A model generated the notes under the pieces. It worked only from the letters and a program-made list of their open reading frames with translations, did not search any database and had not been told where the DNA came from. Shown in pieces: positions 25,752-35,037 of a stretch of 64,000 bases of DNA (position 1 is the first letter of the stretch; each line of letters begins with the position of its first letter). Made by a program: the position numbers and the translations under genes. The stretch comes from [Flexibacter] sp. ATCC 35103. Its GTDB lineage: Bacteria; Bacteroidota; Bacteroidia; Flavobacteriales; Flavobacteriaceae. The DNA lies in assembly GCF_001975985.1 (NCBI RefSeq), contig NZ_MTQF01000001.1:1-64000 (forward strand). The letters run 5' to 3'.

Positions 25752-27566
25752 TTATTTTAATTCTTGTTCAATTGATGATTTTAATGAAGTGTTATCATTT
25801 TTCCACTTCTCTGCGAGCTCTTTAATTTCATTTAACTTATTACTTGCTTTAGCAAACTCTGCAATTCTTGGTATGAATGATATTTTAATCTTATTTGCTG
25901 GTAAGCTGCTTAAATGTGATACTACTTCAGAAAATAGAATTTCTTTTGTAGAACCCCATTCTATGTATGCTGTAAACAACTTCGCATCAATATCACTTGA
26001 CACTTCAATATTTGAAAATAAAGTTTTTAAAATTTCTAGAGATTCGAACTCATTTATATTTGATTCTTTTTTTATAGCTTCTTTACGCGATATGTCAGAT
26101 TTTGATAGTAATTGTGTTAAAGCACTTTCAGCTTCTATACTTATTGTAGTTGTTGATTTAATAATATTATTTTGCAAACTTTCTCTAGAAAAATAATAAT
26201 AAGGCTGTAAATCTATGTTTGTTAATTTAGGTTCTATACTTAACCAATTTAAAAACCATTCATCATCTTTCCATATTTTTAGCTTCTTAACCGAACTCCA
26301 TTCGTCTTTTTCTACAAATTCTAACTCTTTTGGCTTTCCATTTTCATTTGCTTGTAATTCACCTATTTGCTTAAATACAGTTTCTTTAAAATATTCAATT
26401 AGCATTATTTTTGCCAAAGCTTTTTTGTCTAATTCAACACCTTTAAACTTTGCCATTTTTAAACGCATTGAGTGGGAATTTAAAAACCTTTTACAATGCC
26501 TAGGATTTCCATTTAAACTTTTAGATAAAACAGAAGATAATTGTTTTGATAAAGATATTGTCTCCTTTATTTTTTCTTCATCCAAAGTAGCAAATTCATT
26601 TTTTATTAAATCAAATGTAATTTCAAAGCTTAAAAAATTTTGTTTTCTCTGTTTTTTGATAAACTGAATAATTTGGGAATAATCTTCTTTGAAAAGGTCC
26701 TGAAAGAATAGACAAGTAATATAAAATTCAACTTCATTTATTCCCAACTGAGGTATTTTTATTGGATATTGTATCATTTTTTCTAAATATTCCTTTCCTA
26801 TATCAATCTGATTACCTTTGACCTCTGGAAATCTTTTTCTAACTGCGTACATAACTTGTCTTTCATCTGCACCAATAATAAAAGATGTTCCTTTAGTAAA
26901 TAAAAAGAGCCGAATTGCTTCTAATGTTTCTAATATAGTATCATGATTGCATCTATCTAATTCATCAATAAATACAACAAGTTTTTTAGTTCCAGTTTCC
27001 TTTAGTAATTCTTCAAAATCATTTCTAAACTCTCGTAAATTTTTTCTAACCTCTTCTTTTTTAAATGTATTTTCTAATATTTTTTTTATACCATCATGTT
27101 TGACTTCACTACCTAATGCTTTAGTTTTACTGAGAACATTTTGAATAGTTAAATCTGCTATAGTACCAATACCTCCTGTTAATATAAAATCAGTTCCATA
27201 CTTTATACCTTTACTTGCAATATCAAGGTAATCAAGATTTTTAAAAAGTTTTTTTAATATAGATTTTGCTTTTTCGCTGTTTTTTTTATTTTCTTTTATT
27301 TTATCAAGAATACTCCCTAACAAAGCTGTTTTAGCATCTTCATAATCTTCAAATAACCAGCCATTAAATTTTAGACACAAATAGTCATCTTTTTTTTCGT
27401 AGTCTTTTAAAATCATTTCGACCAAACTTGATTTTCCACTTCCCCAATCTCCATAAACTCCAATTGTGCATGGAGATAACTCATCATTTTCAATAATATC
27501 TTTTGTAATTTCAATTAAATAATCAAAATCTAATAGATCTATATTAGTCTCACTATCCTTCCACAT
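25752..27566 (-). CDS. qatA: QatA, KAP-type P-loop ATPase of the Qat system, 604 aa
   Basis: KAP-family NTPase: Walker A GDWGSGKSS (residues 39-47), Walker B LVVFIDELDRC (about 196-206) and the long helical insertion between them, with a hydrophobic patch (TDFILTGGIGTIADL, about 125-139) that may touch the membrane. The second half is helical with HCKRFLNSHSMRLKM after the ATPase core. KAP ATPases drive phage-defence systems; QatA is the first gene of qatABCD. Together the four genes make a complete system in the canonical order. The start is supported by the TATATTTG box upstream. Confidence 0.92.
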   Translation of the reverse strand: MWKDSETNIDLLDFDYLIEITKDIIENDELSPCTIGVYGDWGSGKSSLVEMILKDYEKKDDYLCLKFNGWLFEDYEDAKTALLGSILDKIKENKKNSEKAKSILKKLFKNLDYLDIASKGIKYGTDFILTGGIGTIADLTIQNVLSKTKALGSEVKHDGIKKILENTFKKEEVRKNLREFRNDFEELLKETGTKKLVVFIDELDRCNHDTILETLEAIRLFLFTKGTSFIIGADERQVMYAVRKRFPEVKGNQIDIGKEYLEKMIQYPIKIPQLGINEVEFYITCLFFQDLFKEDYSQIIQFIKKQRKQNFLSFEITFDLIKNEFATLDEEKIKETISLSKQLSSVLSKSLNGNPRHCKRFLNSHSMRLKMAKFKGVELDKKALAKIMLIEYFKETVFKQIGELQANENGKPKELEFVEKDEWSSVKKLKIWKDDEWFLNWLSIEPKLTNIDLQPYYYFSRESLQNNIIKSTTTISIEAESALTQLLSKSDISRKEAIKKESNINEFESLEILKTLFSNIEVSSDIDAKLFTAYIEWGSTKEILFSEVVSHLSSLPANKIKISFIPRIAEFAKASNKLNEIKELAEKWKNDNTSLKSSIEQELK

Positions 27567-27623
27567 ATTTTAATTTATTTTAAAAATTTAAAATCGCTTT
27601 ATTTGTAAAAAAAGCTTTACTAA

Positions 27624-27631
27624 CAAATATA
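27624..27631 (-). promoter_or_regulatory. Candidate -7 element of the qat operon (TATATTTG)
   Basis: On the minus strand TATATTTG matches TAnnTTTG, 58 bases upstream of the qatA ATG. It lies in the 227-bp divergent gap shared with the DUF4238 gene. Confidence 0.45.
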
Positions 27632-27793
27632 TTGATTATTTAATATCTTCCACAAGTAAAAACACCTGTTCTACTAATTAGAGAAATCTACTCGCCTCCA
27701 ACGTTAAATTATGATGTAAATATTCTAAAAATATTTAATTAATTTTATTTCTCACTTGAGATAAGTTTAATTTACTAATAAGCAGAATGCAAA

Positions 27794-28915
27794 ATGATTC
27801 AGCACAAAAAATATATTACAAAAAATCAGCACTTTGTCCCGCAGTTTTTCCAGCGTTTTTTCTCTTATGAAAATAATGGAAAAACAATTGGTATGTTTAA
27901 TATGAAATTGAATACTTTCAAAAACCAGGTACCGATTTATTCACAACTCAGCTGTGATTACTTTTATGATCGGGACGGAAATCTGGAAAATTGGCTTTCA
28001 CAGCACGAAGCTAATTCCGCTCCAATCTTCAAAGAAATGTGGGAAAAAGAAAAACTGCCGATTGCTCAAAGTAAGGATCATTCTAAAATGTTGCATTTCA
28101 TGGTTGTTTTGGATCTTCGAAATCCTATACATTTCAAAATTCTAAATAATTTTGAGCAAAAACTTCCCAACACAAAATCTAAAATCAGTGAAGGCAATGT
28201 TTCAACCAATATGCTATCTGGATTAAAAGAACATCAAACTTATCAGGGAAAACATGACTCACTCAAATCCGCAGAACTACTGGCTTCTGATCTTTTGGAT
28301 CTAAAATACAAACTCATTAAAAATACAACTTCTAACCCCTTTATTATTTCAGATAATCCCCTAGTCCTCTACAATCAGTTTTTAGAAAAAAGAAATTGGA
28401 AGATCTGCAGCCAGAGAGATTTTGGACTAAAAGGATTACAGCTGTTCTTGCCACTGAACGATTCGTATATGTTAGCTGTATATGATACCAATATTTATAA
28501 ACTCGGAAATAAAAAAGAACAGGTAGTAAACATAAATGATAAAAACAGTATTGACCAACTTAATCTTCTGCAGTTTCTTAATTCTGAAACTACCGTTAAC
28601 TTCAATCATAGAGCGTCAGAACATTATATAAACACACTTTATGAAAGATCTAAAAAACATAAAAAAGCAAACGATGTCTTTATTAACGTGCACAAAATGG
28701 ATGTTCCCAAAGGATTTGATAAACTTACCTCGCAGATGATCGAAATGGGAGTTTCAGACATAAATATCAAACTATCTCTGCATAAATTAAATTTTATCTC
28801 AAAATCTTCCTTTGTCAAACTAAAATCGCTTGAAGATCAGTACAGAAAAAATGTAAAATTCAAAGGTTATACTTACCAAGTTTATACAATTACACCAATT
28901 ATTGAAAAGTCATAA
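27794..28915 (+). CDS. DUF4238 protein, 373 aa
   Basis: The start KNQHFVPQFFQRFFS is the hallmark of DUF4238, followed by NPFIISDNPLVLYN and GLQLFLPLNDSYMLAVYD further on. DUF4238 proteins are found patchily in bacteria, often beside restriction or other accessory genes; their activity is unknown. It is divergent from qatA, at the edge of the defence block, and has somewhat higher GC than qat. No signal or membrane segment. Whether it belongs to the Qat system or is a separate accessory gene cannot be decided from the sequence. Confidence 0.78.
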   Translation: MIQHKKYITKNQHFVPQFFQRFFSYENNGKTIGMFNMKLNTFKNQVPIYSQLSCDYFYDRDGNLENWLSQHEANSAPIFKEMWEKEKLPIAQSKDHSKMLHFMVVLDLRNPIHFKILNNFEQKLPNTKSKISEGNVSTNMLSGLKEHQTYQGKHDSLKSAELLASDLLDLKYKLIKNTTSNPFIISDNPLVLYNQFLEKRNWKICSQRDFGLKGLQLFLPLNDSYMLAVYDTNIYKLGNKKEQVVNINDKNSIDQLNLLQFLNSETTVNFNHRASEHYINTLYERSKKHKKANDVFINVHKMDVPKGFDKLTSQMIEMGVSDINIKLSLHKLNFISKSSFVKLKSLEDQYRKNVKFKGYTYQVYTITPIIEKS

Positions 28916-28984
28916 TAACTAAAAAATCCGAACTATAATATAAAATAAAAAACTCATAAAAGTAATTTCAACCGAAATCTCTTT

Positions 28985-28992
28985 TACTTTTG
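28985..28992 (+). promoter_or_regulatory. Candidate -7 element TACTTTTG of truC
   Basis: TAnnTTTG match ending 4 bases before the ATG. If used, transcription would begin at or next to the start codon, making a leaderless message. Confidence 0.35.
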
Positions 28993-28996
28993 CCCA

Positions 28997-29692
28997 ATGT
29001 TAGAAATTCTTTACCAAGACCAATATATTATAGCCATTAATAAACCTAGCGGGTTGTTGGTTCATAAATCATTTTATGCGCGCGATGCAAAAGTGTATGC
29101 CATTCAGGAATTAAGAAATCAAATTGGGCAACACGTTTATCCTGTTCACAGGTTAGACCGCAAAACATCTGGTGTTTTGTTATTTGCGCTCGATAAAGAG
29201 GTTTTAAAAATTATGAATGATCGTTTTGCCATTCGCGAAGTCGAAAAAAAATATTTAGCCATTTTACGTGGCTGGTCACCAGATGAGCTTACGATTGATT
29301 ATGATTTAACGAATGATGATGACGTTACACAAAATGCAATAACTCACTTTCATCGTTTGCAAAATGCCGAAGTTGCTTTAGAATTCAACAATAAACCCAC
29401 TTCACGATATTGTTTGGTAGAAGCGATTCCTGAAACCGGACGTATGCATCAATTACGAAAACATTTTAAACATATTTTTCATCCCATTTTAGGAAGTCGG
29501 CCACATGGCTGCAACAAACAAAATAAATTATGGCTGGAGAATTTCGACCTTAAAGGAATGATGCTTCATGCACATCAGTTAGTTTTTAATCATCCCATAA
29601 ACAACGAACAATTAATCCTGAATGCAAAGATCAATGAAGAGTTTAGCAGAGTTGGCACTATCCTTAATCTGGATTTGAGTAAGTATCAATAG
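28997..29692 (+). CDS. truC: tRNA pseudouridine synthase, TruC-like, 231 aa
   Basis: RluA-family synthase that converts uridine to pseudouridine. The active-site motif HRLDRKTSGVLLF carries the catalytic D54. The start (MLEILYQDQYIIAINKPSGLLVH), the compact length without an S4 domain and the GRMHQLRKHFKHIFHPILG segment match TruC, which acts on U65 of tRNA. A single gene with a candidate promoter right at its start codon. Confidence 0.85.
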   Translation: MLEILYQDQYIIAINKPSGLLVHKSFYARDAKVYAIQELRNQIGQHVYPVHRLDRKTSGVLLFALDKEVLKIMNDRFAIREVEKKYLAILRGWSPDELTIDYDLTNDDDVTQNAITHFHRLQNAEVALEFNNKPTSRYCLVEAIPETGRMHQLRKHFKHIFHPILGSRPHGCNKQNKLWLENFDLKGMMLHAHQLVFNHPINNEQLILNAKINEEFSRVGTILNLDLSKYQ

Positions 29693-29758
29693 AATTTTCA
29701 ATTTATCGGAAATAACTTTTTTGTCATAGAAATTTAATCTGATTTCTTTAAATATTCT

Positions 29759-29823
29759 ATAAAACCCTATCGCGCGGATTTATAATCTGTGCCCGCAAAG
29801 TATATCTTAACACATTTAAAAAA
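29759..29823. repeat. Dispersed intergenic repeat, copy B
   Basis: About 80 percent alignable to 8413-8477 (ataaaaccctatcgc... and ...gtgcccgcaaagtatatctt). This copy has more intact gcgcggattt-aatctgtgc complementarity, as expected for a palindromic repeat unit. Confidence 0.55.
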
Positions 29824-29866
29824 GGCATTGAAAATCAACTATATGTTGACAATCAATGCCTTTTAA
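29824..29866 (-). terminator. Rho-independent terminator of the permease gene
   Basis: Arms ggcattga (29824-29831) and tcaatgcc (29853-29860), flanked by A-tract and T-tract, so it can act on both strands. About 22 bp after the permease stop. Confidence 0.75.
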
Positions 29867-29887
29867 TGAATACCATTAGTTAGCTAC

Positions 29888-31312
29888 TTACTTTTTCGTT
29901 TTCAAAACTTTAAAACATACAAAAAGAATCCCCAACCAAATAGGAATTAATTCTACAGATAACTTCATATCAGTAATCCACATGATGGATAAAATACCAA
30001 ATAAAAACACAAAGCATATATAATTGCTCACCGGATAAAATAAGGAAGGAAACTTAGTTTTTGTGTTTTCCTTGTCTTTCGAAAGTCTAAATCTTAAATG
30101 TGTATACGAAATCATAACCCAATTAATAACTAAGCAAGACACCACTAAAGACATTAAAATACTAAAAGCTTCATCGGGCATTACTTTATTTATTAAAATA
30201 CAAATCGCTGCAAAACACGAAGAAATTAAAATAGCATTAATTGGCACCGAATGTTTGTTTAGTTTCTTTAAAAATTTAGGTGCACTACCCTGATCTGCCA
30301 AACCATATAACATACGTGAGTTACTATATACGCTGCTATTGTATACTGATAAAGCTGCGGTTAATACAATTAAATTAAGCACATTAGCGATAAGCTTTGT
30401 AAAAAATATTTTGTTGCCAAATAGCTCAAATTCCATCCCGTTTAGATTTTGAAAAACCATTACAAACGGACTGCTATCTGTCGTAATTTGTCTCCAAGGC
30501 GATAAAGCAAATAAAATGACCAATGCGCCAACATAAAATATTAGGATTCTGTAAATAACCTGATTGGTCGCTTTTGGAATGTTTTTTTCCGGATTTTCGG
30601 CCTCAGCAGCCGTAATCCCAATAAGTTCTAAACCTCCAAACGAGAACATAATTAGCGCCATTGCAGATAATAAACCCTGAAAATTACCCGTTGCAGTTTT
30701 TTCGAAGAAACCTTTAGGAAAAAAGCCTCCGTCGTTATATAAATTATGAATGGTTGCGTGCTCTCCTCCTGTTCCGCTTATTAGCAAATAAGTACCAAAA
30801 AGGATCATTGCAATAATAGCGACAACTTTTATAATCGAAAACCAAAATTCAGTTTCTCCGTAAACTTTTACCGAGGCAAAATTTAAAGCATTAATAACCA
30901 GAAAGAAAAATAAACTAGATGCCCAAAGCGGAATTTCGGGCCACCAAAACTGCACATAAACACCAATGGCTGTAAGTTCAGCCATACTGACTAAGATATA
31001 TAAAATCCAGTAATTCCAGCCTGATGCAAAACCGGCAAAAGAACCGCAATATTTATAGGCAAAGTGACTAAAGCTTCCTGAAACAGGTTCTTCGACGACC
31101 ATTTCGCCAAGTTGTCTCATGATAAAAAAAGCGATAATTCCGGCAATAGCATATCCTAAAATAACAGATGGTCCTGCTAATACAGCCGCCGGACCAATAC
31201 CCAGGAAAAGCCCTGTTCCTATTGATCCGCCTAAGGCAATTAACTGAATATGGCGATTCGTCAGCCCGCGTTTAAGCTGATTATCTTGTACGTTTTCTTG
31301 TGTGTTTTTCAC
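29888..31312 (-). CDS. Amino-acid permease (APC superfamily), 474 aa
   Basis: Twelve hydrophobic segments and the amino-acid/H+ symporter signature: RHIQLIALGGSIGTGLFLG near the N-terminus and GFASGWNYWILY. These mark the AAT family (AnsP/PheP/AroP-like) of inner-membrane proton-coupled amino-acid importers. Substrate range cannot be read from sequence. Single gene with its own terminator. The long upstream region holds several palindromic repeats. Confidence 0.87.
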   Translation of the reverse strand: MKNTQENVQDNQLKRGLTNRHIQLIALGGSIGTGLFLGIGPAAVLAGPSVILGYAIAGIIAFFIMRQLGEMVVEEPVSGSFSHFAYKYCGSFAGFASGWNYWILYILVSMAELTAIGVYVQFWWPEIPLWASSLFFFLVINALNFASVKVYGETEFWFSIIKVVAIIAMILFGTYLLISGTGGEHATIHNLYNDGGFFPKGFFEKTATGNFQGLLSAMALIMFSFGGLELIGITAAEAENPEKNIPKATNQVIYRILIFYVGALVILFALSPWRQITTDSSPFVMVFQNLNGMEFELFGNKIFFTKLIANVLNLIVLTAALSVYNSSVYSNSRMLYGLADQGSAPKFLKKLNKHSVPINAILISSCFAAICILINKVMPDEAFSILMSLVVSCLVINWVMISYTHLRFRLSKDKENTKTKFPSLFYPVSNYICFVFLFGILSIMWITDMKLSVELIPIWLGILFVCFKVLKTKK

Positions 31313-31459
31313 AAATTAGATTTTTAAGCGAGTAAAATATACCCACATATGTATAAACAGCGAATATAAGTTAAAAAAGGAATCCTGCCAAGCATGAAGA
31401 TTATACTTGTATTTCTTAAATACATTTTAAAAGAAATTTGATAGCTTATCTAGCAAAAA

Positions 31460-31475
31460 TGTGCCATTAGACACA
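31460..31475. repeat. Degenerate GTGCC palindrome
   Basis: tgtgccattagacaca, a weak member of the TTGTGCC/GGCACAA family better seen at 31580-31600. Confidence 0.4.
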
Positions 31476-31490
31476 AGATATTGGTAGAGA

Positions 31491-31548
31491 TTAGCGTGTC
31501 GTAGGTACGCAACAAAAAGATAATGATTGCGTACCTACGGCACGCTAA
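31491..31548. repeat. Long hairpin, 22-bp arms, 14-nt loop
   Basis: The arms (31491-31512 and 31527-31548) pair at 21 of 22 positions around an A-rich loop. The core is gtaggtacgc/gcgtacctac with gcgtg/cacgc outside. No T-tract, no coding potential. It is much stronger than needed for a terminator, so a dispersed palindromic repeat or structured RNA is more likely. Confidence 0.7.
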
Positions 31549-31579
31549 ATTTGTTCCAATTCTTTTTTTCTATCGATAT

Positions 31580-31600
31580 TTTGTGCCCTAACGGCACAAA
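31580..31600. repeat. TTTGTGCC-ctaac-GGCACAAA palindrome
   Basis: Perfect 8-bp arms (31580-31587 and 31593-31600), followed by an AT-rich tail just after the stop of the minus-strand gene at 31614. Related copies lie at 31460 and 48881. It may double as a terminator. Confidence 0.55.
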
Positions 31601-31613
31601 TTATATATTTACT

Positions 31614-32312
31614 CTAGCAGATCAACAACAACCTGTATTCTCCTTCATTTTCTATTGGTGCTCTGTGAATACACGGCAGAACTTCTTGTTTTGGATGATC
31701 TACGGCCAATCTCCAAAGATGTCCTAATCCTAAATTAACAGGTTCTGCATCTGCATTTAGCTGATAATGCAAATCAAAATAATTTTCTTTCAAAAAGTCT
31801 TCAAATTCTTCCGTTGGTCCATCATGCAGCTCTTTTAGTTTGGCTTGGATTTCAGGAATCAGGATTTTTTGTTCTGCCTGCGAATTCGAAACAATATCAC
31901 TTGCGGCTCCGTGATATGTACATAAAAAAGTATCTGTTGCAATGGGCGAACGATCCACATGAAACGAATACACATCTGTAGATATAAAATCAAATTCATC
32001 ATCACGTTCGTAACATTTCAGTAAATTAAGAGCAGGCGAAGCGCCAAAATCAGTTAATAATTGTAAGTCATTTAAAATTATTTCTCTTGCGATATTCCCA
32101 TTTTCTGAAAGTTGAAGTGCGATTAGATCTTCAGGATAAACTTCGGTTATATTTTCTTTTAACGATAATTGGGTTACGATCTCATTAAAATCGCCATCTA
32201 AATTTCTGAACCAGCATAGCGCATTCATTTCGTCCTTGAAACGGGTATTTACAAGCTCAGAGAATGTAGATACCAGTTCTATTTGGCTATTGTCAGAAAA
32301 TGTATTACTCAT
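31614..32312 (-). CDS. Unknown protein, about 232 aa (possible DUF1826-like)
   Basis: I start it at the ATG at 32312 (MSNTFSDNSQIELV); an extension to 32348 adds 12 hydrophobic residues without support. The C-terminal half has an H-x-D pair (SFHVDRSPIATDTFLCTYHG), followed later by CIHRAPIENEGEYRLLLIC. This pattern recalls the DUF1826 family and 2-oxoglutarate-dependent oxygenase-like folds. No signal peptide. The assignment is weak; it is followed by palindromic repeats and preceded by a small gene. Confidence 0.55.
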   Translation of the reverse strand: MSNTFSDNSQIELVSTFSELVNTRFKDEMNALCWFRNLDGDFNEIVTQLSLKENITEVYPEDLIALQLSENGNIAREIILNDLQLLTDFGASPALNLLKCYERDDEFDFISTDVYSFHVDRSPIATDTFLCTYHGAASDIVSNSQAEQKILIPEIQAKLKELHDGPTEEFEDFLKENYFDLHYQLNADAEPVNLGLGHLWRLAVDHPKQEVLPCIHRAPIENEGEYRLLLIC

Positions 32313-32452
32313 AATATAAATTAAGAAGCTAGTTACTTCATAGATCACAAAATTATGTAATAGTAGTTAGTTGCGGTATTTTTATCGCTAAAAAATTTTA
32401 GAAAAAGCTGCCGGAGCTTTTATTCAAATGAGACAATACAAAAACTGAATGA

Positions 32453-32644
32453 CTAGTTTTTATTTTCAGCGGCATTTATCATCTCCCAAATAATATCTAA
32501 AGTAATAATCGTTTTAAGGCGACTGCCACAGCTTAAATAAATCCAGGTTCCTATAGATTCTTCGGCGGCATACATACATGTAATTTGTTGGATATTTACG
32601 GTGTACTGAGTGAGATCATCTGTTCTAAACTGGATAGTTTTCAT
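32453..32644 (-). CDS. Small protein of unknown function, 63 aa
   Basis: MKTIQFRTDDLTQYTVNIQQ start, beta-rich, with ITLDIIWEMINAAENKN at the end. The regular strand-like pattern and well-placed start support a real small gene, but I do not recognise a family. It lies 140 bp upstream of the gene ending at 31614. Confidence 0.5.
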   Translation of the reverse strand: MKTIQFRTDDLTQYTVNIQQITCMYAAEESIGTWIYLSCGSRLKTIITLDIIWEMINAAENKN

Positions 32645-32916
32645 ATTTTAGAGATTTAATCTTTGAAGATTAGTGGCAGCATTAAAGGTAATTAATAAGT
32701 GTTAATGATGAATTGCCGCCAATTTAAAATAGTATTATAATTGCTGCATTGAATCATTAAGTAAACGGGTTTCCAAACCCTCTACATCAGGCATAATCCA
32801 TTCATTATTAATAAAATGTAAATTTATTTAAAACAATTCTGCATCAGTTTCGCAAAAAATGTTTATTTTTAACTCCCCCTGTAGATTCTTATAATCAACC
32901 ATCTAAATTTAAAATT

Positions 32917-33477
32917 ATGAAATGGTTTGCCAGCCTCAGAATGAAATTCAACAAAAATTTCGTTAAATCTGATCCTCAGCAGGAGCTCGTTGATTTAGAT
33001 AAAGTAAAACAGCTTTACCTTTTAGAGCGATTTAATGAAGCTATATTTTACCTCGATAAAGCTGTTATCTCCGGTTTTAACAGTACGGTATATGAGCTCA
33101 GGGCGAAATGCTTTCAGAAATTAGATTTTCATTACAGGGCGATCGACGATCTGGACAAAATAATTGAGGATAATCCATTGGAATTTTCGTATTACCAAAT
33201 CCGGGCTTTTTCAAGAAATGCAATATATGACATCTCCGGCCAGATTGAAGACCTGCACAGCTGTATTTACTATTACAGAAAAAATGATAACATTCAGGGC
33301 AGTGTTTTAGAAGAACTGGAAACAGATTTGCTCTCTGCGCGAAACCACATCGAAAAAACAAAACCTGATTTAGCAATACGAAGCAATAGTCCTTATCCGG
33401 CAATAAAAAACCTTATCACAGAATCCTTGGGACGCATCAAAAAAATAAGACTTGCCACAAGGATTCGCCAGTATTAA
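32917..33477 (+). CDS. TPR-like helical repeat protein, 186 aa
   Basis: Contains about two tetratricopeptide-like repeats (YLLERFNEAIFYLDKAV and KLDFHYRAIDDLDKIIEDNP, about residues 33-92) that usually bind other proteins. No signal peptide; the basic N-terminus (MKWFASLRMKFNKNFVK) may be an amphipathic helix. Convergent with the histidine kinase at 33484, six bases apart. Confidence 0.6.
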   Translation: MKWFASLRMKFNKNFVKSDPQQELVDLDKVKQLYLLERFNEAIFYLDKAVISGFNSTVYELRAKCFQKLDFHYRAIDDLDKIIEDNPLEFSYYQIRAFSRNAIYDISGQIEDLHSCIYYYRKNDNIQGSVLEELETDLLSARNHIEKTKPDLAIRSNSPYPAIKNLITESLGRIKKIRLATRIRQY

Positions 33478-33483
33478 ATTATT

Positions 33484-34590
33484 TTAACTGAGATCAAAAT
33501 ACAAACATACTGCTGTTCCTGACGCAATATCGCTTTTGATTTCTATGCTGCAGTTTATCTTTGACACCAAATTCTGTACTAACTGTAATCCTACTCCAAT
33601 CCCTTTTTCGTTTTCAGTTCCTCTTCTGGTTTTGTAGTTATGATTTAATATCGAATCTACCATTTGCTGGTTCATACCAATACCGCTATCAGAGATAATA
33701 AGTACATTTTCTTCTGCAGTTATACTAATATGCCCGTCTTTAGGAGTAAACTTAATTGCATTTGAAATAATGTTTCTTAGAATTACAGTCAAAATCTCGA
33801 CATCGCTTCGTATACCGTTTAGTTTTTCAGTTTTTACCGTAACAGTGATACTTTTGTTTTCATAGCTGGATTTATAAACTTTAAGTACTCCTGAAATCAG
33901 GACTTCAAAATCAATCGCCTCTTTTAAAGGTTTCATATTGTTGAAATTCATTCTGGCCCAGTTAAAAGTGGTGTCCAGTAATTTTAGCGCATCAAGTGAA
34001 TCTTCCTTAATGAGCTGCATAATTTCGATAAATTCCTGCTGGCTAATTTCTGACTGTTCTGCCAGCGTAGACACAGACAAAAGATTGATAATGGGACTCT
34101 TTAAATCGTGGCCTAAAATAGAAAGCATCCTGTCATTGTTTAGGTTTTTTCTCTTTAGCTTTTCCTTCAGCAGTACATCACTGTTGATATTTACAAAGGC
34201 TGTAATATGAAGGTTATTTATAATTGAGCCTTTTATTTCATACCATTTCTTCTCACCAGACCTGCAGCTAAGCTGTGCTTTTATCTTGACAAAGCCCTTC
34301 GCTTTTTTTCTAACTGCATCAGTTTGTGATGTCCATTTTTCTATTATTTTTTCTCTATAAACAGTATCCGGATAAAGCAGTTCGACGAGATCACTTGTTC
34401 CGGAAATGTCGCTTAAGCGATAGCCAATTTTTTCAATAAAGTTTTTATTAAAGAAAAGATAAGAATCTTTATTTTCTCTTTGTTCAGAAATAATGATAGG
34501 ATAAGGCAGGAAATCAGCCAGCTTTTTTAATTCAGATTGTGATAGGTCAGTACTTTCTTCTAACTGCATAAAGAATCCGTCTACGGACAT
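33484..34590 (-). CDS. PAS-containing sensor histidine kinase, 368 aa
   Basis: Soluble kinase without membrane segments. Residues about 20-135 look like a PAS sensory domain. The dimerisation helix carries LSILGHDLKSPIINLL with the phosphorylated H161. The ATPase domain follows with the N-box RNIISNAIKFTPKDG, G1 box DSGIGM and G2-like GIGVGLQLV. No response regulator lies next to it, so the partner is elsewhere. Signal unknown. Confidence 0.85.
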   Translation of the reverse strand: MSVDGFFMQLEESTDLSQSELKKLADFLPYPIIISEQRENKDSYLFFNKNFIEKIGYRLSDISGTSDLVELLYPDTVYREKIIEKWTSQTDAVRKKAKGFVKIKAQLSCRSGEKKWYEIKGSIINNLHITAFVNINSDVLLKEKLKRKNLNNDRMLSILGHDLKSPIINLLSVSTLAEQSEISQQEFIEIMQLIKEDSLDALKLLDTTFNWARMNFNNMKPLKEAIDFEVLISGVLKVYKSSYENKSITVTVKTEKLNGIRSDVEILTVILRNIISNAIKFTPKDGHISITAEENVLIISDSGIGMNQQMVDSILNHNYKTRRGTENEKGIGVGLQLVQNLVSKINCSIEIKSDIASGTAVCLYFDLS

Positions 34591-34989
34591 TTTTTACTTA
34601 CTGTTTTAATTTCTTGTACAGTCTTTGCTGCATCAATTATACTGCAATATTAAGGCAATTACGGCTAAATGTAAAGGAGTCTAAATTTGTAGTTCTAAAT
34701 AAAAATTGAATAAAAATGCTTCTTGTAATCCTATACATCTATTTTTGTTGAAGTATGAAAAAAAATTACTTCTATTATTTCATTTATTTACGATTTGCTT
34801 AAAATCCAGTTGCATCTACTTCTTTTTTAATAACGTAAAAATAACAAGCGAAAACCGTTCATACAAGTTCAAAATTGCTCAAAACAGGCTTATTTAAGCT
34901 TTACAAATTTTATTTTGATTTTTTTTTAAGTTATAAACCTGAAAGATAAATCGATGTATAAAAACGTGAATCGCAATGAAACCCAAATT
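34591..34989. other. Gene-free stretch upstream of the kinase
   Basis: About 400 bp. The kinase promoter should be at its left end. A 63-codon frame at 34706-34897 has no protein-like character (Lys, Phe and Leu runs from A/T tracts). I see no repeat here. Confidence 0.4.
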
Positions 34990-35022
34990 AAAAAAGACGC
35001 CTTTTATTGGCGCCTCTTTTAA
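34990..35022 (-). terminator. Terminator of the RraB-like gene
   Basis: Imperfect hairpin between aaaaagacgcc and ggcgcctctttt, 16 bp after the stop codon; T-rich on both strands. Confidence 0.7.
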
Positions 35023-35037
35023 TTATGTTGTGTAAAT

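Noticed and set aside
34706..34897. 63-codon plus-strand frame in the kinase/RraB gap
   Set aside because: Composition is dominated by A/T-tract residues, no ribosome-binding or promoter context, and no protein-like pattern.
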